Of a stretch of DNA of 64,000 nucleotides, positions 36,848 through 45,042 are shown one piece after another. This stretch comes from Candidatus Cloacimonadota bacterium (GTDB taxonomy: Bacteria; Cloacimonadota; Cloacimonadia; Cloacimonadales; Cloacimonadaceae). The notes under the pieces are model-generated. The model was not told where the DNA came from and did no database searches. It saw only the letters and a program-made list of their open reading frames with translations. Numbering within the stretch: position 1 is the first letter of the stretch; every line of letters starts with the position of its first letter. Location of the stretch: the NCBI GenBank assembly GCA_029781115.1, contig JAKOXG010000004.1, forward strand, positions 124,001 through 188,000, read 5' to 3'. The translations under genes were made by a program, and so were the position numbers.

Positions 36848-37795
36848 ATGAAGAAGATAGCGGTTCTTGCTCTGGGTGGAAACGCCATCATCAAAGCAGG
36901 CGAGAGAGGAGATATTCATCAGCAATTTGCCAATGTCCGAGATTCTTTGACCGGCATCGTGCAACTGATAGATCAGGGTTACAAACTGGCTATCACGCAT
37001 GGGAATGGCCCTCAGGTCGGCAATCTTTTGCGTCAGCAGGAAGCTGGCGGGAAGGAAGGTATCGCCATGTTGCCGCTGGGCGTGCTGAATGCGGCCACAG
37101 AAGGCACGATGGGCTATATGATCGAGCAAAGCTTGCAAAATATGCTGCGTAAGGAAGGGATAGAACGGCAGGTGATCACCATTATCTCGCAAGTGGTTGT
37201 GGATAAAAATGATCCCAGCATGAAAAACCCCACCAAATTCGTGGGCAGCACTTATTATACCGAAGCTGAAGCCGAGAAGCACAGGAAAGAACTGGGCTGG
37301 AGCCTCAAGGAAGACTCCGGAAAGGGCTACAGGCGTGTGGTTCCCTCACCCTATCCCACCCAGATTATCCCCGCTCAGCGCATCAAGGAACTGGTGGAGC
37401 GTGGGGATATCGTGATTGCCGTGGGCGGTGGCGGAATCCCCATCTACATTGATGATGAAGGCAATTATGAAGGTGTGGATGCAGTGATCGATAAGGACTT
37501 TGCTTCCATGCTACTGGCTTTAAACATCGAAGCAGAGCTGTTTGTGATCCTCACCGGTGTGGAGAAGGTAGCAGTCAACTACGGTAAGCCGGATCAAAAG
37601 GATTTAGACAGGATGACTCTCGCTGAAGCCCGCAAATACTACGAGGAAGGCCAATTCCCCGCAGGAAGCATGGGGCCTAAGATACTGGCTGCTATAGACT
37701 TCCTGGAAAAAGGTGGTCAGGAAGTGCTGATCACATCCATCGAAAAGATAGTGGACGCCTTTGAGGGAAAGACGGGGACGAGGATAGTTAAGTAA
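36848..37795 (+). CDS. arcC: carbamate kinase
   Basis: A 315-residue amino-acid-kinase-fold enzyme: carbamoyl phosphate + ADP to carbamate + ATP, an ATP source in arginine, citrulline or purine fermentation. Motifs: VLALGGNAI at the start, THGNGPQVGNLL, the SYYTE-like loop GSTYYTEAEA, KGYRRVVPSP, VAVGGGGIPI and DKDFASMLLA, and AGSMGPK near the end. Length is typical. No arginine deiminase or ornithine carbamoyltransferase lies beside it, so the source of carbamoyl phosphate is unclear. Confidence 0.95.
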   Translation: MKKIAVLALGGNAIIKAGERGDIHQQFANVRDSLTGIVQLIDQGYKLAITHGNGPQVGNLLRQQEAGGKEGIAMLPLGVLNAATEGTMGYMIEQSLQNMLRKEGIERQVITIISQVVVDKNDPSMKNPTKFVGSTYYTEAEAEKHRKELGWSLKEDSGKGYRRVVPSPYPTQIIPAQRIKELVERGDIVIAVGGGGIPIYIDDEGNYEGVDAVIDKDFASMLLALNIEAELFVILTGVEKVAVNYGKPDQKDLDRMTLAEARKYYEEGQFPAGSMGPKILAAIDFLEKGGQEVLITSIEKIVDAFEGKTGTRIVK

Positions 37796-37819
37796 ACTAC
37801 CCTTCAATAAAATAGATCA

Positions 37820-39493
37820 TCAAATCCGGGCAAAGCTTGGGCTCGGTTTTTTGGCCATAAGTATCTTGGCTGCCTTCACGATCACTTCCATATAGTCGAA
37901 AGCCTCATCCAAGCAGTAACCGAAGGTGAGCAGGCCGTGTTTGCTCCAGATGAGTGCTTTTTCGTCTTTTAGATCGGTGACGGAAGCCAGTGCAAGTGTT
38001 TCGCTTCCGGGGGGATACAGAGGGCAGACATGGATGCCGGTATCCAAAAACAGGGGCAGTTCCGGCAGAGCGGCTGCCAATTCCTGATAGAGCACCTCTT
38101 CATCTTCGATAAAGTCCTGATGTGAGAGGCAGATCACTTCAGTCGGATGGCTGTGAAGTATGACACGTCTATCCAAGCCCATCTTTTTGAAATGCCTGTG
38201 CAGATTCAGGTGGGCGTTCCATTCGGAGGTGGGTTTTGCCTCTGCGTCCAGGCAGCGATATTGATCACCCTTCACTTCAATCAGCACAAAGTTATTCATC
38301 GTGTTCCTGTCAAATTGGCGGTAGCGTGTACCGGTCTTAGACACCAAAAACAACACGGGATCATCTTCTTGCCCGCCATAATCCGTGAGGCGGATGCTCA
38401 CATTGCCTGCGTTTGCTTCCGCCCAGCCTCTCTGCCAGATGCAGGTTCCCACCTCTGCCAGATTGGCTAAGAGTTTGTCGAAGTCAATATCTTGAGGGAT
38501 AGAGGTGTATGGGAACTGCTCTTTCTTCTCCAGCTTCAGTTGCACTTGGCTGATAATCTCTCGTGCAGTGGCTAAAACGCTGCCAGGAGCGGCAGAAGTG
38601 GCGGTTTCATTTGTGAGGATAAAGCCGTCTGCGCCGTCCATGATGGCGTTGGCGATGTCTGCGACATTGGAGTGTGAGGGCGCCTCTTGATAGGCTAATG
38701 AGGCTAACAGCCCCGTGGCGATATAGATGGGTTTTCCTTTGGCGTTACAGAGCCTTGTGAGCTGTCTTTGCATGATTGGAACCTGTGCGAAAGGTATGGA
38801 TGCGCTCAGGTCTCCGCGACCCAAGAGCAGCAGGTCGGATAGATCAATCAGTTCTTCCAAATGGTCCAAAGCAGGCTTGGTCTCTATCTTGGTGCAAAGC
38901 AGACCCTTGAAGTCCTGAAGATGCTCCCTTGCAGTGCTCACCTGGCTTGGGTGATTGATGTGCGAAAGCACCACGATGTCCACATCTTGCTCCAGAGCAA
39001 AGTTCAGATAGGGGAGGTCTGGGTCTTGGTCAGAAAGACCGTTGGCGTCCAGACCCACGAAGCTGATGGAGGCATTGGGGCGCAAGATGCCGCCACTGAT
39101 GATCTTTATATCCACAGAATCGGGGGAAACCTTGCTGATTTGTGCTCTAATTTCTGAGCCTTGGATATAGACGTCCATGCCCAAGCTCAAGCTGTCCCAA
39201 GCATCAAAATTTCCTCTCAAGCCTTGAGGTGAATCGCCAAGATGGATGGTTTGTCCGGCTTCCAAAGGGAGGTTTTCGCTCAGGCCTTGCAGACGAATTT
39301 CATGACCGGGCAAGTCCAGCATGATCTTGATATTCTCGCTTTTGAGCCTGGAGGTGAGCGGCAGCAGTTCTTCCACAGAAAGGTGGGAACAGTTCAAGCG
39401 AACCATCTCCAAACCCTGCGCTACCATTTCCTCAAAAGCAGGGCTCAGGATCTGTGAGCTGTCCAAGGTGGCGATCAGGTCTATCTTGCGCAT
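37820..39493 (-). CDS. pyruvate-kinase-like barrel fused to class II aldolase
   Basis: A 557-residue fusion. Residues 1-325 match the A and B domains of pyruvate kinase: VRLNCSH (31-37), LDLPGHEIR (59-67), TKIET with the catalytic Lys202 and Glu204, GRGDLS (225-230), IATGLL with Thr260 and TNETA (294-298). The C-terminal regulatory domain of pyruvate kinase is absent. Residues 340-550 match class II aldolases of the rhamnulose-1-phosphate/fuculose-1-phosphate type: AGNVSIR (362-368), SKTGT, SEWNAH with a candidate catalytic Glu424, and zinc ligands HSH (447-449) and SKHG (His519). Both sites look intact. It lies 13 bases after a five-gene membrane operon. Substrates are unknown. Confidence 0.85.
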   Translation of the reverse strand: MRKIDLIATLDSSQILSPAFEEMVAQGLEMVRLNCSHLSVEELLPLTSRLKSENIKIMLDLPGHEIRLQGLSENLPLEAGQTIHLGDSPQGLRGNFDAWDSLSLGMDVYIQGSEIRAQISKVSPDSVDIKIISGGILRPNASISFVGLDANGLSDQDPDLPYLNFALEQDVDIVVLSHINHPSQVSTAREHLQDFKGLLCTKIETKPALDHLEELIDLSDLLLLGRGDLSASIPFAQVPIMQRQLTRLCNAKGKPIYIATGLLASLAYQEAPSHSNVADIANAIMDGADGFILTNETATSAAPGSVLATAREIISQVQLKLEKKEQFPYTSIPQDIDFDKLLANLAEVGTCIWQRGWAEANAGNVSIRLTDYGGQEDDPVLFLVSKTGTRYRQFDRNTMNNFVLIEVKGDQYRCLDAEAKPTSEWNAHLNLHRHFKKMGLDRRVILHSHPTEVICLSHQDFIEDEEVLYQELAAALPELPLFLDTGIHVCPLYPPGSETLALASVTDLKDEKALIWSKHGLLTFGYCLDEAFDYMEVIVKAAKILMAKKPSPSFARI

Positions 39494-39506
39494 TGTCTTG
39501 TCATTC

Positions 39507-40145
39507 CTACTTTATGATATGGAGCCAATCTTTGAGCAGGAATTCCAGGCGTCCGATCAAAAGCGAGATTCTGGCCATCACGGTGTAGCCAAAGGTAGCG
39601 CCAAAGCTCACCATCAGGAAATAGACGCCGATCTTGGAGGGGATTTTGGCGATACCTTCTTGCTTTTTGCTAAAGTAAAAGAAGTAGACACCGCAGATGG
39701 TGCCGATGATGATCATTAGTTTGCCCACGATCTCAGATGGGACCTTGGTTTCAAAGGGATTGATCATCGTGGCAGCCACTTGGGCGATGAGATCGCTCTT
39801 CAAGAAACGTAAGAGGCTGATAGCTGCGCTGGTTCCGATCACGATCGAAAGCGGGTAACGGCTCATCCACTGGAATTTGGGAACCATGCGCGTGATCATC
39901 ATCAGTCCCAAAACAAAGGGGATGAGCAGGATCAGGTTGCCGCTGAAGTCGGTTGCCAGTTTGTGGAAAAGATTGGGTATCAGAGCGGCATAGATGATGT
40001 AGATCAGTCCATAGCCGGCGCTCAAGCCCACGAAGATCTGCTCAGCCAGCTTGTAGAAAGGGTTATCTTTGTACAAAAAGCTGAAGATGGCAAAGGTGAA
40101 GAAAGCACCCAGCCAGATTCCGACGGTGTTCATGATCTCAGGCAT
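39507..40145 (-). CDS. conserved membrane protein, last of five-gene membrane operon
   Basis: A 212-residue protein with about six membrane helices and very short loops, positive near the ends. No motif I recognise. The start overlaps the preceding gene by eight bases, and the PK/aldolase gene begins 13 bases downstream, so it is probably cotranslated with both. I infer that it is a subunit of a membrane complex with the products of the next three genes upstream. Confidence 0.75.
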   Translation of the reverse strand: MPEIMNTVGIWLGAFFTFAIFSFLYKDNPFYKLAEQIFVGLSAGYGLIYIIYAALIPNLFHKLATDFSGNLILLIPFVLGLMMITRMVPKFQWMSRYPLSIVIGTSAAISLLRFLKSDLIAQVAATMINPFETKVPSEIVGKLMIIIGTICGVYFFYFSKKQEGIAKIPSKIGVYFLMVSFGATFGYTVMARISLLIGRLEFLLKDWLHIIK

Positions 40146-40995
40146 TTGTCACCTCCGTGTTGTTGACTTTGTCTCTTTTGCGTATCCATACCTTGATGTT
40201 GCCTGCAGCAATCAACACCAAGATCAAGATGTGAGCCACGGATTGGGCGTCCATCTTGGTGGTGGCTGGTCCCTTTTTGCCGATCAAGGCTTCATATTCA
40301 GATGCTGCCTTGAGTCCTCCTAAAAGGCCTGTGAGCTGTCCATTCTTATTCACATAGGGCAAAAAGCCGGGAGCACTCACGGCTGTAGTGCCTCCGGTAA
40401 CCGGAACTTTGTGCACGTCGTGAGCTATCATGATCCAATCCTTGAGGCCGGGCTCACCTGCTGACAGAGAGCAGATCCAGCTCAAGCCTTTGAGGTTCTT
40501 CAGGTCTTTCAACATGGGAAGCGTGTCCCAATCCCTACCGGAAGAATCCTTGGGGTACACATCCTTGAAGCTGCTGCCCAAAGCCTGGACTGTGACCATG
40601 CCGCCTACTTTGTAACCCAGATTCACATAGTCCACGCCATACTCTTTATCCTTGAAAAGCGGGTTGCGCTTGGCTTCCTCAAAGCTTTGGGCTGCCATTT
40701 GCGGGCCTTGAGGCCAGAGAGCTGTGGCAATCACCTTTTGCCCCTTGCTCCAGGCATGCTCGATCTGAGCTACAGCCATGGGTTGTATTTCGGTGATGGT
40801 GGAAGCTTCATAGTCAAAAGAGATCAAGCCAATGCCTCCTGCGGGAGTTTGGTCGATCAGATCATAGCTCATTTTTACCACCGGAGAGACGTCTGAACCC
40901 CAACCGATGGGGAAGAGGAGCGGTAGAAGCACGGCTAAGAACAGCAGGAAATACACGATGCGACGTTCGATAACAGAGCTGGTATTCTGGCTCAT
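40138..40995 (-). CDS. bitopic membrane protein with large alpha/beta domain
   Basis: A 285-residue protein. A membrane helix at about residues 14-32 leads to a domain of about 200 residues on the far side (DYEASTITEIQPMAVAQIEHAW, ALWPQGPQMAA, NLGYKVGGMVTVQALG, VPVTGGTTAVSAPGFLPYV, GQLTGLLGGLKAASEYEAL), then a second helix near residue 255 and a basic tail. The alternating strand and glycine-rich turn pattern suggests a Rossmann-like or protease-like fold, but I find no catalytic motif. It overlaps its neighbours on both sides by four to eight bases. Confidence 0.75.
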   Translation of the reverse strand: MSQNTSSVIERRIVYFLLFLAVLLPLLFPIGWGSDVSPVVKMSYDLIDQTPAGGIGLISFDYEASTITEIQPMAVAQIEHAWSKGQKVIATALWPQGPQMAAQSFEEAKRNPLFKDKEYGVDYVNLGYKVGGMVTVQALGSSFKDVYPKDSSGRDWDTLPMLKDLKNLKGLSWICSLSAGEPGLKDWIMIAHDVHKVPVTGGTTAVSAPGFLPYVNKNGQLTGLLGGLKAASEYEALIGKKGPATTKMDAQSVAHILILVLIAAGNIKVWIRKRDKVNNTEVTNA

Positions 40996-41690
40996 TTGTC
41001 ACCTCCCAAATAGGAGCGTTCTATGCCCAATATAATGCGCAAGCTGCTTCCTATGATACCCAAAGATGCGCTGATCAAGATGGCTCTTTGAGCGGCTGTG
41101 TTGGGATATTCCATGATGAAATCTGCCAAAACGGGTAGCTGCCAGATCCTGTAGCTCTCTGGAATCCAAGAGGTAAGCATGGTGCCAAAACCGGTGCGTC
41201 CCAAGATCACAATCACTGCAGAGATCATCAAAAGATTGGATTCAAAGGTGCGGATGATAAAGGCACGATAGGCAGCAGAGGCGATAAAGAAAGCCAGCAG
41301 CGAAAACATGGTGGCGGAAAGCGGAACCAGGGCGTTGTCATAGGTGTAGTCAAAGGGCTTCTTTCCCAGCCAGGAGACGATCTTCTCTCCTTGACCCAAC
41401 AAGCCGGGCTGGTCTTCCATGCCCCAGAGTGCCCCCATGATCACGATAAGTGCAAAGGCAATCACGCAAGACAAATGATAGCCCCAGTTCTCTGCTTTGG
41501 TGCTGATTTTCTGGTAGTTCATCTGTAGCAAAGAGGCCAATCCCAAGACTATGGAGAACCCGGCAATGATCATAAACCAATCCTCCAAGGTCTCCACCAT
41601 GTTGCTGAAGGGGCGATGCGGGATAAACTCACTGGCTATCATCAGTAGTCCCGCCAGGAAAGCCAAGATTAGAGGTATGTTGCGTTTCAT
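40992..41690 (-). CDS. conserved membrane protein of the DUF6754 operon
   Basis: A 232-residue protein with about six membrane helices (near residues 6-24, 38-58, 73-91, 122-142, 152-170 and 200-222) and one longer loop after helix three (GMEDQPGLLGQGEKIVSW). Family unknown to me. It overlaps the preceding and following genes by four bases each (ATGA), consistent with a stoichiometric complex. Confidence 0.75.
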   Translation of the reverse strand: MKRNIPLILAFLAGLLMIASEFIPHRPFSNMVETLEDWFMIIAGFSIVLGLASLLQMNYQKISTKAENWGYHLSCVIAFALIVIMGALWGMEDQPGLLGQGEKIVSWLGKKPFDYTYDNALVPLSATMFSLLAFFIASAAYRAFIIRTFESNLLMISAVIVILGRTGFGTMLTSWIPESYRIWQLPVLADFIMEYPNTAAQRAILISASLGIIGSSLRIILGIERSYLGGDK

Positions 41691-42799
41691 GATCCTGCTC
41701 CCATTAAGAATGTTTTAAGCCAGCTAATACCGGCGATCTCAAGGGCAACTCCCACTATGATAAGGATGATAACCAAGAGTTTGCCAAAGTCGTGCCCTTT
41801 GAGACTGCCTACCTGTTCGGCATCTCTGGAAAGGTAAGCAGATGCTGCAAAAAGCTCTTCGCCAATCAGTGTGTAGTCACAAGAAACAACAAAGAAGGGT
41901 AGCTGGTGTGCATTTGCTGTGCCTGCGGTCTGGATGGCGCCAGTGCTGAGGCCTGTCTCTGCCAGGATCAGGGATTCTGCATAGAAGGAGCCCAAAAAGA
42001 AGTTGGCTGCGGGCTCTTCCCTCACAATGATGCCGTCAATTCCAGCCACGAAACCAAATTGATCATCTGTCAGGTAGAAGATATTCTCCTCCCTGAAGGC
42101 GTCACTGCGCCCGGCCTTGAGATATGCTTCTTCGACCACTTCTCTGGCAGCGGAGAGTACCATTGAGAAGCGGCAAGGGACGATGATCTCGGTGTTGTAT
42201 TCTGCAGCTTTGTAGGCCAATTGGCTGAGGATGGAGAGTGAGGATAGCGTTTGGATGTCTCCAAGTTCAGCTACTCCGGGTACAAAGAGGATGGGCTTGC
42301 CCTTCTCTGTGGCTCTGCCTATGGCTTCTTCCATAGAATCCAAGCCACTTATGCGCCGGATGAAGAACTCTTTGCCTCGCTTGGCGGCCAGGATGTAATA
42401 GATGATGGCTGCGCTGAGGATGATCAGCATCAGGAGATAGGCCAGCTTGTCCATGTAAAACCAGTTCTGCTTTGTCATAGCCGAGGCTGAAAGCAGCAAG
42501 CTGTCTCCATCTGCGGAGCCAAGGGCCAAGAGGCGATATTTGTAGCGGGTGTCATAGCTGAGATCTTGATCCACAAAGCTGGTTTCGCCTTCCAAGGGGA
42601 TAAAGAGTGGCTGATATACTTCCAGGCTGTCCGCCTTTTGGATCTGCAGCGAGTCTATCGTAGCTGGGAGCTTCCACTCCAAGATGATGGCATCGCCCTT
42701 GTCGTAAGGCCTGTCCTTTGCTGTAAAGAGTGGAGCTCCATCCGCAAGCAGCGACGTGAGGGTGCTGAGTATGAAAAGGATGGTGAGTATACGTTTCAT
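41687..42799 (-). CDS. DUF6754 family membrane protein
   Basis: A 370-residue protein: signal peptide (about residues 1-19), a fibronectin-III-like domain (about 25-105, with the YDTRYKYRLLAL strand pattern), a membrane helix (about 118-138), a cytoplasmic or periplasmic domain (150-320), and a closing helix near 342-362. The central domain, including FVPGVAELGDIQTLSSLSIL, GFVAGIDGIIVREEPAANFFLGSF and TANAHQLPFFVVSCDYTLIGEEL, resembles what I remember of DUF6754, a family of unknown function. It is the second gene of the five-gene set. Confidence 0.72.
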   Translation of the reverse strand: MKRILTILFILSTLTSLLADGAPLFTAKDRPYDKGDAIILEWKLPATIDSLQIQKADSLEVYQPLFIPLEGETSFVDQDLSYDTRYKYRLLALGSADGDSLLLSASAMTKQNWFYMDKLAYLLMLIILSAAIIYYILAAKRGKEFFIRRISGLDSMEEAIGRATEKGKPILFVPGVAELGDIQTLSSLSILSQLAYKAAEYNTEIIVPCRFSMVLSAAREVVEEAYLKAGRSDAFREENIFYLTDDQFGFVAGIDGIIVREEPAANFFLGSFYAESLILAETGLSTGAIQTAGTANAHQLPFFVVSCDYTLIGEELFAASAYLSRDAEQVGSLKGHDFGKLLVIILIIVGVALEIAGISWLKTFLMGAGS

Positions 42800-42823
42800 A
42801 TTTGCCTCAAATCAAGAAAAGGT

Positions 42824-42857
42824 GAAATCCCAGCTCTGGGGAGAGAAGACTGGGATT
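42824..42857 (-). promoter_or_regulatory. 10-bp perfect hairpin inside the membrane operon
   Basis: GAAATCCCAG (42824-42833) and CTGGGATTTC (42848-42857) pair perfectly across a 14-base loop. On the minus strand it is followed by ACCTTTTCTT, not a clean T run, and it lies between the lipoprotein gene and the DUF6754 gene. It may act as a partial terminator or mRNA processing/stability element. Confidence 0.55.
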
Positions 42858-42901
42858 TCGTGAGGTTGCTTTAGAGGTGCTCATTTGAGCGACTGAGTTC
42901 A

Positions 42902-43705
42902 TTATTTGGGAAAAGCTTGCTTGAGCTGCTCCGTGAGTTGGATCAGCTCTTCCACTTGTTCTTTGGTATAGGTGTCGTCGGTGTGACTGGCAAGAAGCTG
43001 GCTGACTTTGGCGGTCAAATCAACTAAGCTCTTGTAGGTTTGAGTGCCCTTGAACTCTGCTGCTGAAAATAGCTCAAGGTTGGCTTGCATGGCCTTCCAG
43101 GTGCTCTCGTGGCTAAGCGCCTTGGTGGCTTCAGCTGAGTAGCTGCCGGTCAATATCTTGCCCACACCGTTTAGAGCCTCCGTCCAGCCACCCAGAATCA
43201 TCAGAGTGTAATACTCATAGTCTTCAAGCTCCCAGAGCTTGTCTTCCAGTCTCTTCCTCAGGAAATCCAAGGTCTTCTCAACTTCGCTCCACTTACCTTG
43301 CTTAGTGTAGCCGGGGAGCAAGCTGTCCAAACGCTTGATTTCATCCTGAAATCCCATGAGGTTACCGAGCTTCTTCAATTCGGCAGATGCGGCTGTAAGC
43401 TGATTTTTGTTTCTTGCCTTGGTGGCAAATACCACATCTGCAGTCAGCACTCCCAAAGCGAAGGCATTATTGTGGAGTTCGGGCTGAACGCGGTAGAACT
43501 TATCGCTCAGGCTGGGCGCATAGTCTTTGGCTTTCAGGTCGTCCAGCAGGCGAAAAGCTTCCTTGAAGGAGGGCAGCGGCGCATAGGTGGCAATCTGTGC
43601 CTTAATCTCATCTGTAGGCATCTTGGCTGCATCTCTTCTCCCTTTGCAGGATGCGAGTGTCAGGAGCAGCAAGCTTGCCAGTAAGATCATTATGATTCTT
43701 TTCAT
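42902..43705 (-). CDS. helical lipoprotein, first gene of the membrane operon
   Basis: A 267-residue lipoprotein with signal peptide and lipobox LASC at Cys20. The mature protein is almost wholly helical and charged (repeated KKL, LDSLL and QLTEQL segments), like an adaptor or scaffold of about a dozen helices. I recognise no family. It lies 102 bases before the DUF6754 gene, with a hairpin in between, and 39 bases after DUF2851. Membership in the five-gene set rests on orientation and localisation. Confidence 0.75.
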   Translation of the reverse strand: MKRIIMILLASLLLLTLASCKGRRDAAKMPTDEIKAQIATYAPLPSFKEAFRLLDDLKAKDYAPSLSDKFYRVQPELHNNAFALGVLTADVVFATKARNKNQLTAASAELKKLGNLMGFQDEIKRLDSLLPGYTKQGKWSEVEKTLDFLRKRLEDKLWELEDYEYYTLMILGGWTEALNGVGKILTGSYSAEATKALSHESTWKAMQANLELFSAAEFKGTQTYKSLVDLTAKVSQLLASHTDDTYTKEQVEELIQLTEQLKQAFPK

Positions 43706-43744
43706 TTAAGGTAACTCCTTGGTTCTAAAAAGTGGTTAAACGGT

Positions 43745-45040
43745 TCATAAGCAGCGCAGCTTAAAGCATTCATCACAGAGATGAAACCTGCAATAGCGGT
43801 GATGCAGCTCGATCAGAGCCTGCTGGTAAATGGCTCTGGAATCTATCATCTTCTGATACTGGGGGTCTGTAAAAGAGCCCATCATGCGCGTGATATGGTT
43901 TTGGGCAAGACCTGGATGAGCTTGATATGCCTCACGCACGTCGTTTTGCAGCTCGGTGTCGTTTGTCTTATCCGCCCAAAGCTGGAAGATGGGAAGAAAG
44001 ATGTTCAAGTAAAGCGAGTTCAGCACCGACTTACCCGGCTGAGGAAACTTCTCTGCGCCAGGCAGCACGGTGCTGGCAAACATGGCCTGTAGTGCTTTGA
44101 CCCTCTTGGGTGCTTCGAGCTTGGGATGAGCTTCAGTGAGCATCGCCCGTAAAAGGCCACCTTTGCCGTAGTGTAGACACATGGGTAGCGTAGCCAGAAT
44201 CCTGTAGATGGGGTGGTTTGCGGGACGTATCCTGAAGAGTTGCCAGTCCAGCTGCAGGTTCTTGGCATAGCACTTCTGGTTCTGCCAGCTTTGTTGCAGC
44301 ATCTCGGTTAAGCTGGCAGGGATGAGCTTGCCGCTTCTGGCCAAGATTCCACTGGCAACACTCACGATGGCCAAGATGTCTATGTTTGTGCAGCCTCGTT
44401 CCTTAAACTCCAGGAGCTTGGCAAGGCTCAGCTCCTGAGCCAGATGCAGCATAGGAGTCTTGTTCTTGTCATAGCCCATCGCTTCAAAGATGCCTTCATA
44501 GAGGATCTGATCAAAGTCGCTGAACATCAACGAGGCATTGAAGCGACGCACCTTACCCATAAAGCGCGTCATGCCAATATCCCGCAGGGTCATCTGCAGG
44601 CGATCTCTATCCAGCGCGGAAAGCAGGTCACAATAGCTGGGACGCACATTGGGCAGTCGCGGTTGATGCTCCTCAAGCAGCTTGTTGATGTCTTGGCTGA
44701 GCTGACTCTTCAGCTCCAAAATCTCAGTCGTATCGCCGCTTTCTTTGATGGTCAGATTGTGTGTGCTGTTATGGGAATACACCACGTGCAGCACCACATT
44801 GTTATAGAAGGGATCATCGCTATGGTTGTGGGCATGCCAATCCGAGGTCTGCTTGTGTATCTCCACATCGCCCCGCAGCGCAAAGCCGTCGATCACGATA
44901 CCTGCATTGAGAAAGTCCGCACCCCTACCTGTGTTATACTGTCCCTGATAGGCGATGCGCAACGTCTTACCGCTCACCGTCCTCAATTGGACGTTCAGGT
45001 GTAAACCATCCCAAATATGATGCAGAAACTTCTCATCCAT
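43745..45040 (-). CDS. DUF2851 family protein
   Basis: A 431-residue soluble protein. The N-terminal block (IAYQGQYNTGRGADFLNAGIVIDG, GDVEIHKQTSDW, DPFYNNVVLHVVY) matches DUF2851, common in Bacteroidetes and related phyla and sometimes compared with nucleases because of the conserved G(D/E)VEIH...SDW motif. The rest is helical and ends in a CDECFKLRCL cysteine cluster. Function unknown. Its ATG lies two bases after the mtgA stop. Confidence 0.83.
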   Translation of the reverse strand: MDEKFLHHIWDGLHLNVQLRTVSGKTLRIAYQGQYNTGRGADFLNAGIVIDGFALRGDVEIHKQTSDWHAHNHSDDPFYNNVVLHVVYSHNSTHNLTIKESGDTTEILELKSQLSQDINKLLEEHQPRLPNVRPSYCDLLSALDRDRLQMTLRDIGMTRFMGKVRRFNASLMFSDFDQILYEGIFEAMGYDKNKTPMLHLAQELSLAKLLEFKERGCTNIDILAIVSVASGILARSGKLIPASLTEMLQQSWQNQKCYAKNLQLDWQLFRIRPANHPIYRILATLPMCLHYGKGGLLRAMLTEAHPKLEAPKRVKALQAMFASTVLPGAEKFPQPGKSVLNSLYLNIFLPIFQLWADKTNDTELQNDVREAYQAHPGLAQNHITRMMGSFTDPQYQKMIDSRAIYQQALIELHHRYCRFHLCDECFKLRCL

Positions 45041-45042
45041 AG

